Source of the DNA: an uncultured Saprospiraceae bacterium
GTDB taxonomy: Bacteria; Bacteroidota; Bacteroidia; Chitinophagales; Saprospiraceae
Assembly (NCBI GenBank): GCA_943788055.1
Contig: CALSOU010000010.1
Coordinates: forward strand, 89,805 to 153,804
Reading direction: 5' to 3'
Length of the DNA: 64,000 bases
Below the pieces are notes generated by a model. That model saw nothing but the letters and a program-made list of their open reading frames with translations, had not been told where the DNA came from and did not search any database. Made by a program: the position numbers and the translations under genes. How positions within the stretch are numbered: the stretch's first letter is position 1; each line of letters starts with the position of its first letter. Below, piece by piece: positions 38,232 to 47,069 of this stretch.

Positions 38232-38302
38232 GTGGGCTTAAAGAATCTTGAGCATACTTTAATGTTCAAAACCTCCCACATGAATTACAAAGCACAAAGA
38301 TA
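38232..38302 (-). promoter_or_regulatory. Cold shock gene promoter and structured leader
   Basis: TATCTTTG on the minus strand (38295-38302) matches TAnnTTTG and implies an 85-90 base leader. In it, GTGGG (38232-38236) can pair with CCCAC (38275-38279), enclosing an 8-base stem with one mismatch. The rest of the 38303-38470 interval shows nothing recognisable. Confidence 0.4.
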
Positions 38303-38470
38303 CGAATAAGTTACATTGATTGCATTTTTATTCGTATTAATTTACATTTTCGATAAATAATACGCTTGCCCTCAACATACATGGTTACCCACGCAAAAAA
38401 AAATATTTTAAATTCTGGCTAAAAACCTCTCATATGTTTAAAAACATCATGAATATCGCTCTCAAAAAGT

Positions 38471-40339
38471 CTAATTCTTGCTATAAGTATCGTTTTCAGG
38501 ATTCACGTCACCTAACTTTCCAGAAGGATTAATTTCTATTTTGCCTATCTTCTTTTTTGAGGGCTTAATTTTCATCATATATTTTGGGTTAACCCAATTC
38601 CAATCATCTAAAACTACATATTCGGTATCCCCATATAATCCAGTGTCTGACTGCTTAGCTCCCCTCATAATATCCAAAGGGATATGATAGATCATTTCAG
38701 AGCCGTCTTCTAGAGTAACTCGTACATCAAGAGGCATCGGCATAACCCCAGTTCTTTCAAGAACTATATCGGCTTTACCGAATAATCCTCCTCTTTCTAC
38801 TGCAACAACTCCATAGTCGATAGTCTTAGTGGTCTCAACAAAATATTCATGATACCAATCAAGTACCATTCCTGATTCTTTTTCCATCACTCTCATGAAG
38901 TCCAATGATGTCGGGTGCTTAAACCTCCAATCATTGTAATATCTCAGTAGTGCATCAGCAAAAACCTCTTCACCCAAAATGTATTCCATTTGGCTTAAAA
39001 ATACACATCCTTTACTGTATGCCGCTGTCCCATAAGCTGCATTCGTGTTAAAATGATCTGCATGCGTTGACAAGGCTTCATCTTGCTTGGCATTAGCTAG
39101 ATTAATATAACCTAAGTAGGAACGGGCGTGAACATTGTCTCTTGCTTTCCCAGGTAATATCTCGTTTTCAACCAAGTAGTTCATGGTTTCATTTGTACCA
39201 AAGCTGGTGAATCCCTCATCCATCCAAGAATATAGTGATTCATTAGTTGCCAGCATAAATTGATACCAACTGTGCATCCATTCATGAACTGAAACACCAA
39301 CTAAGCTCCCTAGTGAACGTTCGCCAGTAATTAAAGTAGCCATTGGATACTCCATACCACCGTCACCACCCTGAATAAATGAATATTGAGGAAATGGATA
39401 CGCACCATATCGTGAATTCATAAACCTAAGTGCTTCGTCCATAATCTTCGGTAACTCCGACCAATTTTCAGAAGTGGCTTCCCCAGGCTGGAATAAGAAA
39501 TAGAGACGAGTTCCGTCGTGCGCTTTTCGATTCATCACAATAAAATCAGGATCTGCCGCCCAAACGAAATCAATCACGTTCTCAGCCTTAAATTTCCAAG
39601 TAAGTGTTTTTCCTTCTGGAGGTGCAACTTTTAAGTCTACTGGCTGGTAGCCCTTCCCTATTTGATTTGCGTTTTGCAATACGCCTGTTGCACCAAGTAT
39701 GTATTCCTTATCAATTGTAATATTAACTTCAAAATCACCCCAAGGACTATGAAATTCTCGTCCTACATATGGATTTGGGTGCCAACCCATATAATCGTAC
39801 TCAGCAATTTTTGGATACCATTGTGCCATTGAATATCGCACACCTTCCTTATTATCTCTTCCCGATCTTCTTATTTGAACCGGAACCTGAGCTTCAAAAT
39901 CCATATGAAACACCACGGTGTGACCGGGGTAGATTGATTTAGGTAAATTAACTTCAAGAACGGTACCATTCACAAAGAAATCTGCCTTTTTACCGTCCAT
40001 TGTAAGCTTCTCTATCTTTTGATAGCCTATTTCTTTTCTTCCCAATTTACCTATCCTACCTGCAACTCTTCGATCAGCATCCGGTAGGACCTTATTCCTT
40101 TCATCCATAACAGAACCTGGCTGAAAAGCATTGAAATAAAGGTGATAGAAAACACGATCTAATGTATCTGGTGAATTGTTTGTGTAAGTTAATTTTTGAT
40201 TACCTTCGAATTGGTTCTTTTTGACATCCATTTTAATGTCCATAACATAATCTACGGACTGCTGCCAATATCCAGACTGAGCAAACAAAAACTGGTATGC
40301 TGACATACAAATTACAGCAAGAAGTAACTTTTTATACAT
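38471..40339 (-). CDS. M1-family zinc metallopeptidase, secreted
   Basis: 622-residue exported gluzincin. Signal peptide KKLLLAVICMSAYQFLFAQ, an N-terminal beta-sandwich domain, then the catalytic domain with GGMEYPM (exopeptidase-type substrate loop) and zinc motif His352-Glu353-x2-His356 with Glu375 eighteen residues later (HEWMHSW, WMDEGF). Aminopeptidase activity is inferred. No T9SS sorting domain, so it is expected to stay in the periplasm or outer membrane. The ATG at 40339 is used; the longer frame would begin at a TTG. Confidence 0.92.
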   Translation of the reverse strand: MYKKLLLAVICMSAYQFLFAQSGYWQQSVDYVMDIKMDVKKNQFEGNQKLTYTNNSPDTLDRVFYHLYFNAFQPGSVMDERNKVLPDADRRVAGRIGKLGRKEIGYQKIEKLTMDGKKADFFVNGTVLEVNLPKSIYPGHTVVFHMDFEAQVPVQIRRSGRDNKEGVRYSMAQWYPKIAEYDYMGWHPNPYVGREFHSPWGDFEVNITIDKEYILGATGVLQNANQIGKGYQPVDLKVAPPEGKTLTWKFKAENVIDFVWAADPDFIVMNRKAHDGTRLYFLFQPGEATSENWSELPKIMDEALRFMNSRYGAYPFPQYSFIQGGDGGMEYPMATLITGERSLGSLVGVSVHEWMHSWYQFMLATNESLYSWMDEGFTSFGTNETMNYLVENEILPGKARDNVHARSYLGYINLANAKQDEALSTHADHFNTNAAYGTAAYSKGCVFLSQMEYILGEEVFADALLRYYNDWRFKHPTSLDFMRVMEKESGMVLDWYHEYFVETTKTIDYGVVAVERGGLFGKADIVLERTGVMPMPLDVRVTLEDGSEMIYHIPLDIMRGAKQSDTGLYGDTEYVVLDDWNWVNPKYMMKIKPSKKKIGKIEINPSGKLGDVNPENDTYSKN

Positions 40340-40378
40340 AAATATGATATTTGAAATCAAAAAAATAGATGCTTATCT

Positions 40379-40942
40379 CTACGCATTCAATGGTTTAGGA
40401 ACAATTCTATTGATTGCAACATAACTACCAAAAAGTACTGCACTAAAAACTAGATCCGCAACAAGGCTTGTCTGATAAAAAGGTAGACCTGCAAGATATG
40501 AAGCAATTAAGCCTGATAGTGAATCAGGATAAAGGTTAAGAGGATCAAAAATCCAAGCTCCAGCATTAGTTAACAAGAAAAATATTGTAGAACTAAGAAC
40601 TGATAAGACAACAATCGGAATAACTTTTATCTTTTTGAGAGTTCTTCCTACAGCAAATATTAAGACGTAACTTAGCATTGTAAAAATCATATACTTGCTA
40701 AACCATATCAAACCAGTAGCTTCAGGATAAAATCCTCTAAGAATTGTGTTGTTAAGAGCAAAATCACTTAAGTATAGGAGTCCTAAAACTAACCAAAACG
40801 AACCTTTCCTTTGGGAAAAAACCACACCCGCAAATAGAAAAGTCGCAGCAACGGGTGAGAAATTAGGAAGATTTGGCAGCATTCTGTACAATAATGCCGA
40901 AATCACAATCACTACACCTATTATATACTTATTAATCTTCAT
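40379..40942 (-). CDS. DUF6580 family membrane protein, putative vitamin-type transporter component
   Basis: 187 residues with six hydrophobic helices and almost no soluble part. The N-terminal segment (MLPNLPNFSPVAATFLFAG), NNTILRGFYPEA and TNAGAWIFDPLNLYP are conserved in DUF6580. Size and topology resemble S-components of ECF vitamin transporters, though no energy-coupling genes are nearby. The cobalamin adenosyltransferase gene is immediately upstream on the same strand (43 bases), hinting at corrinoid uptake; this is inference. ATGs at 40951 and 40942 are both possible. Confidence 0.78.
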   Translation of the reverse strand: MKINKYIIGVVIVISALLYRMLPNLPNFSPVAATFLFAGVVFSQRKGSFWLVLGLLYLSDFALNNTILRGFYPEATGLIWFSKYMIFTMLSYVLIFAVGRTLKKIKVIPIVVLSVLSSTIFFLLTNAGAWIFDPLNLYPDSLSGLIASYLAGLPFYQTSLVADLVFSAVLFGSYVAINRIVPKPLNA

Positions 40943-40985
40943 AATAATCATTTTGTGATGACGCGGCTACAATAAAGACGTAAAA

Positions 40986-41525
40986 TTAAGGAATCCATTT
41001 GACTTCCGCGATATCTTCAATCAGCGCGAGATAACGCGAAAGTATAAAAAAGTAATCGGACAGTCGATTCATATATTGGATGATTATTGGATCGACCGAT
41101 TCAAGTTGATCAAGTGCCACAATTGCTCGCTCCGCCCTTCTAGTAACAGTTCTACAAACATGTGCCAGAGAAACAGCTTCGCTGCCGCCTGGCATAACAA
41201 AATGCTTGAGAGGCTCTAGTTTGTCATTGATCCTGTCAATTGCCTTCTCCAAATCTTCGATGAACGAATCTTCAATAGTAGGCAACTTGAAATCATGGTC
41301 TTTTCCAGCAGCCAAATGCGATCCGATAACAAACAGTTGTTGTTGGACTGATTTCAATAGTTCGTCTTGTTCCGAACTTGGAATTTTTGAAATAAATAAT
41401 CCTAGAAAGCTATTTAATTCGTCAACATGACCGTAAGAGTCAATCCTCATATGGCTTTTCGAGATTCTTGTCCCGCCATATAATGAGGTCTTACCTGTAT
41501 CGCCTCCCTTCGTATAAATTTTCAT
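40986..41525 (-). CDS. PduO-type cob(I)alamin adenosyltransferase
   Basis: 179 residues. It transfers the adenosyl group of ATP to cob(I)alamin to make coenzyme B12. N-terminal ATP-binding signature KIYTKGGDTGKTSLYGG, the RRAERAIVAL helix and the C-terminal NRLSDYFFILSRYL are the PduO family marks. The ATG at 41525 gives the canonical start; the longer frame begins with an unrelated 14 residues. No B12-dependent enzyme lies in the window. A -7 element abuts the ATG. Confidence 0.94.
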   Translation of the reverse strand: MKIYTKGGDTGKTSLYGGTRISKSHMRIDSYGHVDELNSFLGLFISKIPSSEQDELLKSVQQQLFVIGSHLAAGKDHDFKLPTIEDSFIEDLEKAIDRINDKLEPLKHFVMPGGSEAVSLAHVCRTVTRRAERAIVALDQLESVDPIIIQYMNRLSDYFFILSRYLALIEDIAEVKWIP

Positions 41526-41529
41526 ACTA

Positions 41530-41537
41530 CAAAAATA
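41530..41537 (-). promoter_or_regulatory. -7 element abutting the adenosyltransferase start
   Basis: TATTTTTG on the minus strand, then TAGT, then ATG, the same arrangement as before the MutS-like gene at 33961; suggests a leaderless transcript. Confidence 0.4.
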
Positions 41538-41767
41538 CAAATATTGACAATAACAGTTCCATTCCAAAGGGAAGCACTAAGTATATAAGAACCTAAAATC
41601 ATCACAGGCCATCATAAAATTAATAATAACATAAAATTTATATAATCCATACTGTAAAATTCAGTTTTGGCAGCCTAATATCAGTGTGAGTACCGATGAA
41701 ATATAAGAAGTAAGACTTTCATTAATCGATAAAATACACCTCGACTCCATAAAATTGTATAAATAAG

Positions 41768-41798
41768 TTGACGAACAGGCAAAAATTTCGTATCGTTG
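41768..41798 (+). promoter_or_regulatory. Rhodopsin gene promoter
   Basis: TTG at 41768-41770, a 20-base spacer and TATCGTTG at 41791-41798, one mismatch from TAnnTTTG. Predicted start near 41804 and a leader of about 57 AT-rich bases. The rest of the 41538-41860 interval has no recognised feature. Confidence 0.55.
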
Positions 41799-41860
41799 AT
41801 GAACAAACAATATAATTCCGTGTTTTTGTAATTTATTATTTAACTAAAATTTAAAAGTTT

Positions 41861-42610
41861 ATGATTCTTCTAGACATTGTAACAATTCCAAAAGATGATG
41901 CCGTTGCATTTACTTTTTTTACTGGGTATATGGCTATGATGGCTGCATCAGTTTTCTTTTTCTTCGAAAGAACTCAAGTAAGCGATAAGTGGAAAACTTC
42001 CCTTCTTATTTCTGGTTTGATTACTTTCATTGCTGCTGTGCACTATTTTTACATGAGAGATTATTATATGGCAACAGGTGAAAACCCAACTGCTTTAAGA
42101 TATATCGACTGGACATTAACAGTGCCATTAATGTGTGTTGAATTTTATTTATTGACGAAAGCTGCTGGAGCTAAAAAAGCCTTGCTGTGGAAACTAATCA
42201 TTGCGTCTGTTTGGATGCTAGTTTTCGGTTACATTGGTGAAGCATTCAATCCAGAAGGTGGAAGCACATCTCACTCAGTTATCTACGGTGTCCTATCAAC
42301 AATAGGTTACTTGTATATTCTTTATGCTGCATGGATGGGTGAAGTAGCTCAACTAGCAAAAGATTCTAACAATGAGTCAATCCAACGAAGTGTTAGAATA
42401 CTGGCTTGGTTTGTGCTTGTAGGTTGGGCAATTTATCCAATAGGTTACATGTGTATGCCTGGTGGATGGCTTAATACTGGACTCGGTTGGGAATCTTCAA
42501 GCGTAGATTTGTTCTATAACATTGCAGATGCAGTTAACAAGATCGGATTTGGTTTGGTAGTGTACAGTCTTGCTATCAGTGAAACAGCTAAAGCAAAAGC
42601 TGCAGCTTAA
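41861..42610 (+). CDS. Proteorhodopsin-type light-driven proton pump
   Basis: 249-residue seven-helix microbial rhodopsin. Helix C reads RYIDWTLTVPLMCVEFYLL, giving the proton-pump triad Asp83, Thr87, Glu94 (DTE). Met91 occupies the spectral-tuning site (position 105 of the SAR86 protein), predicting green absorption. His61 in helix B is the Asp partner. Lys227 (ADAVNKIGFG) is the retinal Schiff-base lysine, with Asp223 as second counterion. Gly143 in helix E aligns with xanthorhodopsin Gly156, so a carotenoid antenna could fit. It pumps protons out in light. Blh follows, making retinal; a terminator separates the two genes. Confidence 0.97.
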   Translation: MILLDIVTIPKDDAVAFTFFTGYMAMMAASVFFFFERTQVSDKWKTSLLISGLITFIAAVHYFYMRDYYMATGENPTALRYIDWTLTVPLMCVEFYLLTKAAGAKKALLWKLIIASVWMLVFGYIGEAFNPEGGSTSHSVIYGVLSTIGYLYILYAAWMGEVAQLAKDSNNESIQRSVRILAWFVLVGWAIYPIGYMCMPGGWLNTGLGWESSSVDLFYNIADAVNKIGFGLVVYSLAISETAKAKAAA

Positions 42611-42676
42611 TTGAAGCACAAATAAGATAAGTATTCGTTGATCTTTTTCTAACGAAATACAACTTATAACAAAATT

Positions 42677-42717
42677 AAGGAGTAGTAATTGGCTTTTCAG
42701 TTACTACTCCTTTTTAT
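42677..42717 (+). terminator. Strong intrinsic terminator between rhodopsin and blh
   Basis: Perfect 12-base stem AAGGAGTAGTAA (42677-42688) and TTACTACTCCTT (42701-42712), a 12-base loop, then a T-rich tract. It lies 13 bases before the blh ATG, so blh is transcribed only by readthrough unless it has its own promoter. Confidence 0.88.
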
Positions 42718-42729
42718 TAGAACCTAACT

Positions 42730-43647
42730 ATGAAGGCACATATCTTCGCTTACATCGCAGTAAATTTCGTCCTCTTGCACTTAGTTAGTTTACAAAACGC
42801 CACACTAGATCAAGTCATTTATGTATTGTGCACTATTGCTATTTTAACATTAGGTATCGCTCATGGAGCTATAGATAATATACTATACGGTACCAAACCA
42901 GGAAAGTCCAATATGCAATTCATAGGCAAGTATGTTATTGTAATTTTTCTTTTTGCCGCTCTTTGGATATTATTACCAAATCTGGCATTTATAATTTTTC
43001 TGATAGCCTCCGCGTATCACTTTGGACAATCGCAGCTCACAGACTACGTGCAAAAGTCTCGCGTAACCTCCAAATTGCTTTTCTTTTCATGGGGGAGCAT
43101 TGTAATACTTCTTCTTTTCCATTTTAATAGTCATAGTTTTCTAGGTTTACAAGAGGGGCATTATCAAGTTAACGCTACAACAAATCACCTCATCCAGAAT
43201 TCAGGATATTATTTGCTAGGATCTGGAACCCTTTGTGCGACAGCGTTCCTATATACCATCAAGAAAAACCAGCTAAACATTCAGGTACTTTTTAAAGAAC
43301 TATATGTTCTTACTTTGATAACATTTTCAATGTACCTTTTTCCACCTTTCATTGCCTTCTCACTCTTTTTCGTCTTCATACATTCTTATAGAGTAGTGCT
43401 TCAAGAATTTGACTACTGCCAAGAGAGCTTAGAAATTAGGTCTTTAGCAGAATTTATCAAGTTGTTTCTTCCACTTACAACTGTTTCTGTTGTTGGTACA
43501 ATTGCGATAATTCTGTTGGTTTATGGTATTGGTAAAACCGAGGTTATACCATATGTTTTATTGATTCTATTGTCGTGCTTAACCATCCCACATGCCTTGG
43601 TAATGGATCGATTCTATAAGTTTGCTAGCAATATATCCAAAATATAA
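42730..43647 (+). CDS. blh: Beta-carotene 15,15'-dioxygenase, Brp/Blh family
   Basis: 305-residue membrane enzyme that cleaves beta-carotene to two retinal molecules for the rhodopsin. About eight transmembrane helices; iron-binding histidines in HGAIDN (His45), SAYHFGQSQ, HSYRVV and IPHALVMDRFY. Full length for the family. No carotenoid (crt) genes occur in the window, so beta-carotene must come from elsewhere in the genome. It starts just downstream of the rhodopsin terminator. Confidence 0.93.
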   Translation: MKAHIFAYIAVNFVLLHLVSLQNATLDQVIYVLCTIAILTLGIAHGAIDNILYGTKPGKSNMQFIGKYVIVIFLFAALWILLPNLAFIIFLIASAYHFGQSQLTDYVQKSRVTSKLLFFSWGSIVILLLFHFNSHSFLGLQEGHYQVNATTNHLIQNSGYYLLGSGTLCATAFLYTIKKNQLNIQVLFKELYVLTLITFSMYLFPPFIAFSLFFVFIHSYRVVLQEFDYCQESLEIRSLAEFIKLFLPLTTVSVVGTIAIILLVYGIGKTEVIPYVLLILLSCLTIPHALVMDRFYKFASNISKI

Positions 43648-43823
43648 TTCTTGTTTGTTGAACTACAAACCAATGAATCACTCTTCTAAATCGAGAAATT
43701 CATTAATTACTTAAAGATCTCATCTAATCAAGTCTTTTTTGCTTTTATAACCTTACTATATGTACCATCTGTATAGATCGTAAGAGGTAAAACTACAAAG
43801 TCAGCAAATCACCTCGTAACTGA

Positions 43824-45452
43824 TTAATTTTTGATGACTTTAACGCCATAAGGTTCTCCTTGCAATTCGAATCTCATAAAGTAAAGTCCTGTATCCAAAT
43901 ACGAAAGATCATCAAAATACATCTGCCCTTCGTGGATAACATGGGGAATCACAGTGACAAGAGATCCATCGATGGAATATACCTTAACTTCAACTTGCTC
44001 GTCTGTATTACCATCGACTTCAATAGTCAGTTCATTTGTAAAAGGCACAGGATAAGCATAGAGTGAATTGTACTCTTTCGTATCAAATGTTGTCACAGGT
44101 GATTCCTGATAAACCCTTACATAATCTATATCCATACTGCTCTCCGAAAATGAAGGAGAAATTGAAGGCTGGATAGCAATGTTGAGGAGGATGTACTGAT
44201 CTTTGTCAAACGGCCAAGTATCTGAATTTAAGTCACTTGGTTGATACGTATAATGGACTACATCATCTACGCTAAAAATCATTCTCTCGGGAGTCCAAGT
44301 AACAGAGTAAGTATGAAACTCAGTTGATGCTGTTGGGATATTTTGACCTCCTTTGTTTATTGTCCCACCAAAACTTGATGGTGTATGAAGAGCGCTTTGT
44401 ACAAAATTCTGATTATCTCCCCAATGTTCCATAATGTCTATTTCACCGCATGCTGGCCATGATGTTGTACCGTATCCTTGCGTCTGCCAATAGGCCCCAG
44501 ATTCTTGAATATTCTTTCCTAGTGTCCAAATAGCAGGCCAAGTTCCAACTCCAGATGGTAGTTTTGCAAGTACCTCGACCTTCCCATATGTAAATGCAAA
44601 TTTTGAATTTAGTCTTGCCGAAGTATACTGTTTAGTTTGTCCCTGATCTGTAAACGTTTCTTTAATAGCCTTTAATCGCAAAATCCCATTTTCAACAGAA
44701 GCGTTTTCAACACGGTCTGTATAATGTTGGATCTCTCCATTGAACCAACTTCCATTTTGTGGGAGTTTCGTCTGAGCAAACCATTTACTCTGATCTATTG
44801 GTCCATTGTCATCAAACTCGTCTGACCACACCAAATAATCATATACTGGATCAGCGGGTATAGTGACAATACCGTTGTACATTACATCATCTAAGTAAGC
44901 TAAAACTTCATCGTTATTATTTTCTCCATTTATTTGTATTACTACTCGATTGAAATCGTTTCTAGCAATTGGAGGTACAGAGTTATCATCTAAATTTATG
45001 TAGTTATCATTCGCGAAATCAAATGTTATTGTTTGCCATTGATCTAACATTAGAGGCTTTATGATCTCACTTTGAGTTGACCAAGGTTCGTTTAATGATC
45101 CATTCTGCAACTTGAGAGAAATCTGATTAGCTTGATTACCAGACAAGCCCATTGAGTTTAAATAAATCTTTAAAGTAAAGGTACTCCCTGAGGATAAATT
45201 TAAGTTACTTCCAATACCGAATCTGGCATTAGCCCACATACCACCAACATCATGATATTCCATAACCTTGCTAGAAGTATTAATTCCTTGCAAAAATGGG
45301 TTGTCTTGACCGGATAGAAGATTGCAGTCGTCTCCAAACCAACCCTCTATTGTTCCATTTCCTTCGAAATCATCTTCAAGAGTTGTTGATTGAGAACTTA
45401 GAATACTTGAAAACGAAAGAATGAGGATGAAAATTTTGTAGAATAAATTCAT
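43824..45452 (-). CDS. GH16 family (laminarinase-like) beta-glucanase with T9SS sorting domain
   Basis: 542-residue secreted enzyme. Signal peptide (KIFILILSFSSILSSQ), then residues 25-195 as a beta-sandwich carbohydrate-binding-like domain (VMEYHDVGG, LNLSSGSTFTLKIYL). The catalytic GH16 domain spans about 205-450: GEIDIMEHWG gives nucleophile Glu337, Asp339 and acid/base Glu342; the extra Met is the beta-bulge of laminarinase-type GH16 enzymes. The tail (LYAYPVPFTNELTIEV to GVKVIKN) is a type A sorting domain, so the enzyme is exported or surface-attached. Substrate most likely beta-1,3-glucan such as algal laminarin. Confidence 0.93.
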   Translation of the reverse strand: MNLFYKIFILILSFSSILSSQSTTLEDDFEGNGTIEGWFGDDCNLLSGQDNPFLQGINTSSKVMEYHDVGGMWANARFGIGSNLNLSSGSTFTLKIYLNSMGLSGNQANQISLKLQNGSLNEPWSTQSEIIKPLMLDQWQTITFDFANDNYINLDDNSVPPIARNDFNRVVIQINGENNNDEVLAYLDDVMYNGIVTIPADPVYDYLVWSDEFDDNGPIDQSKWFAQTKLPQNGSWFNGEIQHYTDRVENASVENGILRLKAIKETFTDQGQTKQYTSARLNSKFAFTYGKVEVLAKLPSGVGTWPAIWTLGKNIQESGAYWQTQGYGTTSWPACGEIDIMEHWGDNQNFVQSALHTPSSFGGTINKGGQNIPTASTEFHTYSVTWTPERMIFSVDDVVHYTYQPSDLNSDTWPFDKDQYILLNIAIQPSISPSFSESSMDIDYVRVYQESPVTTFDTKEYNSLYAYPVPFTNELTIEVDGNTDEQVEVKVYSIDGSLVTVIPHVIHEGQMYFDDLSYLDTGLYFMRFELQGEPYGVKVIKN

Positions 45453-45558
45453 GATTTATGGGCTTTTATGTTTTTTGCCTAGGCTTCTTTAAAGATATAT
45501 CTCTATCATCACATTTACAAAGAATAAACACTGCATGTGCTTTAAATGACACAGCTAA

Positions 45559-45583
45559 GTTTGTTCTTAATTAATGAACAAAC
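45559..45583. promoter_or_regulatory. Palindromic operator-like site upstream of the GH16 gene
   Basis: GTTTGTTC and GAACAAAC (45559-45566, 45576-45583) are perfect inverted 8-mers around TTAATTAAT, about 107 bases upstream of the GH16 start and 126 bases before the divergent DUF3667 gene. The layout suits a dimeric regulator. The half-site GAACAAAC also occurs in the rhodopsin leader at 41801-41808. Confidence 0.4.
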
Positions 45584-45708
45584 ACACCCTTTATGAATGT
45601 GAAATTTTATGAGATTATCCATTAGTAAGACATCGAAATAAAATTTATGTTTAATGTAGCCTCAGCAAAAGCGCTGTACTTTTTGTACATTTAGACAAAC
45701 TCTACCCT

Positions 45709-46752
45709 ATGTCCGAAAGAAACACTTGTAAAAATTGCAACGAAGAATTTAGTCAAAACGATACCTACTGTCCTCATTGCGGTCAAAAAGTTGCTGATAG
45801 TCTTACTTTCGCTGTACTATTTAGTAAACTTATTGAAAACTACTTTTCCATAGATGGAAGGTTTTTCAAAAGCCTACTGATTCTACTTACTAGACCAGGC
45901 GTTATTGCACGAAGGTTTGTCGACGGCCAGAGACAAAAATACTTACATCCCGCACGGTTCTATTTGTTTGTTTCTTTAGTTTTCTTCTTCATATTCTCAT
46001 TTTCAATTAGGAATGTAGACAATAAATTTTCTGCCTTATTACAAGATAGCTTTGAAGAAGAGGTAAATACCGATTCACTCGCAGTGGCTATCGATTCTAT
46101 AAATCAAGAATTTGAAGAAAATGTAATTCCCCCGAATTCAATTCAGATTACAGAAGATAATGACGTAGAATTAATAGCTACAGAAGGTGCTGAAAACATG
46201 GATTCAAATATCTCTTTTAGCTTTGATCGTGCGCTACTTGATTCGCTGATTGAGATGGACGCCACGTTGGACGAGAAGTACAAGGCAATGGGTATGTCTG
46301 ATAACCCAAGCAGTATTTCCAGAAAATTCTATGCGCAGTTACTCAAGTTCTACGAAAACCAAGGAGTAGGAATACTGAAAGTACTGTATGAAATGATTCC
46401 GCTTGTAATGTTTCTACTGCTTCCCTTATTTGCGCTACTACTAAATGTCTTTCTATGGAAAAAATCAACTTTTGCCCATCATCTGGTCTTCAGTCTTTAC
46501 TTCTTCACTTTCATTTTTATGTCCCTGAGTATATTAGTCATGCTTAATAGAGTTTTGGAAATACCAACTGGCATTAATGCCCTTATATCCTTTTCTTTTC
46601 TTCTTTACCTGATTATAGCAATAAAGCATTTTTATCAAAAGTCATGGATTAGCTGCATTATAAAGGCGAATATAATCTCTTTTCTATACTTCATTATTGG
46701 AATCCCACTTGCTGCAGTAGGTGTTCTACTTGCAGGATTCATGTTGTATTAA
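45709..46752 (+). CDS. DUF3667 domain-containing membrane protein with zinc ribbon
   Basis: 347 residues. An N-terminal zinc ribbon (Cys7, Cys10, Cys21, Cys24) precedes the DUF3667 core LTRPGVIARRFVDGQRQKYL and HPARFYLFVSLVFFF. An acidic extracytoplasmic loop of about 100 residues and four more helices toward the C terminus follow. The family is common in Bacteroidota and has no assigned function. Divergent from the GH16 gene. Confidence 0.9.
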   Translation: MSERNTCKNCNEEFSQNDTYCPHCGQKVADSLTFAVLFSKLIENYFSIDGRFFKSLLILLTRPGVIARRFVDGQRQKYLHPARFYLFVSLVFFFIFSFSIRNVDNKFSALLQDSFEEEVNTDSLAVAIDSINQEFEENVIPPNSIQITEDNDVELIATEGAENMDSNISFSFDRALLDSLIEMDATLDEKYKAMGMSDNPSSISRKFYAQLLKFYENQGVGILKVLYEMIPLVMFLLLPLFALLLNVFLWKKSTFAHHLVFSLYFFTFIFMSLSILVMLNRVLEIPTGINALISFSFLLYLIIAIKHFYQKSWISCIIKANIISFLYFIIGIPLAAVGVLLAGFMLY

Positions 46753-47069
46753 TCAGATATCTTGCTTCACAAATGATTGCAAAAATCGCTAAGAGTAACC
46801 ATTAAGATATCGTTGCTTACAAGAACGAGGAATGCATTTTATTTCTCAAACACAGAATTTGATATTTTATTAAAAAGCATGTGATAGCCTACTAACCAGA
46901 GAATAAATTTACCGATAGCTCTTTTGCAGTCATAGGTTCTATTATTCAGCAAATTTGTCACCATAAAGGATTGCGCTATCATATTCAGAAATGAATAACA
47001 CTTACATAGAAGACTGTTGAAAGTCTAATTGTAGTTTTATTGAAGAATTTAATGACATAGCTCAAAGGT
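46753..47069. other. Intergenic interval with no recognised feature
   Basis: 317 AT-rich bases between the DUF3667 gene and the 3' end of the shikimate kinase gene. No coding frame, RNA, strong hairpin or -7 element was recognised. Confidence 0.5.

Noticed and set aside
43648-43675. GTTTGT/ACAAAC hairpin just after blh as a terminator
   Set aside because: Only six paired bases and no T-run on either side.
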